The notes beneath the pieces were generated by a model. It worked only from the letters and a program-made list of their open reading frames with translations. It searched no databases and was not told where the DNA came from. Positions 6,064 to 6,699 of a DNA stretch of 6,699 bases are shown one piece after another. Source of the DNA: DASUPK01 sp035456265 (GTDB lineage: Bacteria; Actinomycetota; Thermoleophilia; Solirubrobacterales; 70-9); the NCBI GenBank assembly GCA_035456265.1, contig DATIDP010000165.1, positions 1 to 6,699 of the forward strand. The letters are read 5' to 3'. The position numbers and the translations under genes were made by a program. Every line of letters begins with the position of its first letter. Positions within the stretch are counted from its first letter, which is position 1.

Positions 6064-6669
6064 CTACTCCTGCCCCACCTCGAAGCGTGCGAAGCGGGCG
6101 ATGCGAACGTTCTCCCCGGTCTTGGCCGCGAGCTCGGTGCGCAGGTCCTCGATCGTCTTGCCCTCGTAGCGCTCCTCGTTGAAGTGCTTCTGATCGAGGA
6201 GGACGAGGTCCGACGCCCACTTGCGCAGCTGACCCTCGACGATCTTCTCGATCACGTTGTCGGGCTTGCCCTCGGCGCGGGCCTTCTCCTCGAGGATTCG
6301 CCGCTCGTTGGCGACGTCCTGGCCGGGGATGTCCTCGAACGAGACGTGCTGCGGGTTCATCGCCGTGACGTGGATCGCGACCTGGCGGGCGAACTCCTGG
6401 AAGTCCTCATTGCGCGCCACGAAGTCGGTCTCGGACTGGAGCTCGACGAGCGCCCCCTTGCGGCCGTCTGCATGGACGTATGAGGCGATCACGCCCTCCT
6501 CGGTGCCGCGGCCGCTCCGCTTCTGAGCTGACGCCGCCCCCTTCTTGCGGAGGATCTCGATCGCCTTCTGCTCGTCTCCCTCGGCCTCCTCGAGGGCGTT
6601 CTTGACATCCATCATCGGCGCGCCGGTCCGTTCACGCAGGGCCTTCACATCGGCTGCGGAAACCGCCAT
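6064..6669 (-). CDS. tsf: Translation elongation factor Ts (short form)
   Basis: EF-Ts is the guanine nucleotide exchange factor that recycles EF-Tu-GDP during translation. The N-terminal UBA-like domain begins AADVKALRERTGAPMMDVKN, and signature 1 covers about 11-26. The core carries signature 2, ELQSETDFVAR at 76-86, with the TDF (81-83) that contacts EF-Tu. The C-terminal region holds GKTIEDL and GENVRIARFARFEVG. At 201 residues this is the compact form (as in Thermus), lacking much of the second core subdomain and coiled-coil found in the roughly 280-residue E. coli protein. ATG 6669 has a strong GGAGGTGA Shine-Dalgarno 6 nt upstream. It is the first complete gene of the operon here, 4 nt before pyrH. 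A possible rpsB end overlaps the start codon. Confidence 0.97.
   Translation of the reverse strand: MAVSAADVKALRERTGAPMMDVKNALEEAEGDEQKAIEILRKKGAASAQKRSGRGTEEGVIASYVHADGRKGALVELQSETDFVARNEDFQEFARQVAIHVTAMNPQHVSFEDIPGQDVANERRILEEKARAEGKPDNVIEKIVEGQLRKWASDLVLLDQKHFNEERYEGKTIEDLRTELAAKTGENVRIARFARFEVGQE
6067..6070 (-). promoter_or_regulatory. Shine-Dalgarno of pyrH, supporting a TTG start
   Basis: GGAG on the minus strand lies 7 nt before the TTG at 6059 and just upstream of the tsf stop (6064-6066). It is the main sequence evidence for the TTG start, since no ATG or GTG is available before the essential KLSGEA loop. Confidence 0.6.
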
Positions 6670-6699
6670 CAGGATTCACCTCCGCTCTTCGTCTGGGCG
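6669..6699 (-). CDS. rpsB: Possible C-terminal end of ribosomal protein S2, partial
   Basis: One minus-strand frame enters from the right edge and reads AQTKSGGES before a TGA at 6669-6671, whose last base is the A of the tsf ATG (TGATG junction). Only nine codons are visible, so the sequence itself cannot identify the protein. The rpsB call rests on the strongly conserved rpsB-tsf gene order and on low-complexity S2 tails being common. Another frame also ends nearby, at the TGA inside the tsf Shine-Dalgarno (6676-6678), so even the frame is not certain. Confidence 0.35.
   Translation of the reverse strand, partial: AQTKSGGES
6676..6683 (-). promoter_or_regulatory. Strong Shine-Dalgarno of tsf
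   Basis: GGAGGTGA on the minus strand, 6 nt before the tsf ATG, is the best anti-SD match in the window. It fits a highly expressed translation factor and fixes the start at 6669. Confidence 0.85.

Noticed and set aside
6067..6110. Earlier start for pyrH overlapping tsf
   Set aside because: No ATG, GTG or TTG was seen in frame directly upstream, and the TTG at 6059 has a well-placed GGAG.

Overview
This is a GC-rich stretch of ordinary bacterial chromosome, packed with genes whose codons favour G or C in the third position. The features point to an actinobacterium-like organism. They include a wax ester synthase/diacylglycerol acyltransferase (WS/DGAT) homologue, GTG and TTG start codons, a class A penicillin-binding protein (PBP) with an Arg-rich N-terminus, and the short (201-residue) form of EF-Ts. 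EF-Ts in typical mycobacteria and streptomycetes is longer, so I lean towards a deep-branching lineage such as Thermoleophilia. That placement is inference from memory of family features, not from a search.

Layout: (1) Positions 1-735, minus strand, hold the N-terminal half of a WS/DGAT-type acyltransferase that runs off the left edge. (2) Positions 736-944 are a non-coding gap between divergent genes, with two short dyads. (3) Positions 945-3041, plus strand, encode a complete bifunctional class A PBP. (4) Positions 3038-6669, minus strand, carry a tight operon read right to left: tsf, pyrH, frr, uppS, cdsA. A few codons at the right edge may be the end of rpsB. The PBP and cdsA genes converge and share the palindromic tetranucleotide CTAG as overlapping TAG stop codons.

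The minus-strand block is the widely conserved rpsB-tsf-pyrH-frr-uppS-cdsA cluster. It joins translation (EF-Ts, ribosome recycling factor), UTP/CTP supply (UMP kinase) and envelope lipid synthesis (undecaprenyl diphosphate synthase, CDP-diacylglycerol synthase). Junctions of -4, +27, -4, +4 and possibly -1 nt imply one transcript with translational coupling. UppS makes the lipid carrier used to build lipid II, and the adjacent PBP polymerises lipid II, so the neighbourhood has an envelope theme. In many genomes dxr and rseP follow cdsA; here the cluster stops at the convergent PBP gene.

I found no mobile element, CRISPR array, tRNA or rRNA, and no sign of an undescribed system. The points worth a second look are modest: six cysteines confined to the extracytoplasmic transpeptidase half of the PBP, its variant GT51 motif and low-complexity tail, the highly charged N-terminal extension of CdsA, the shared CTAG stop, and the dyads in the divergent promoter region.
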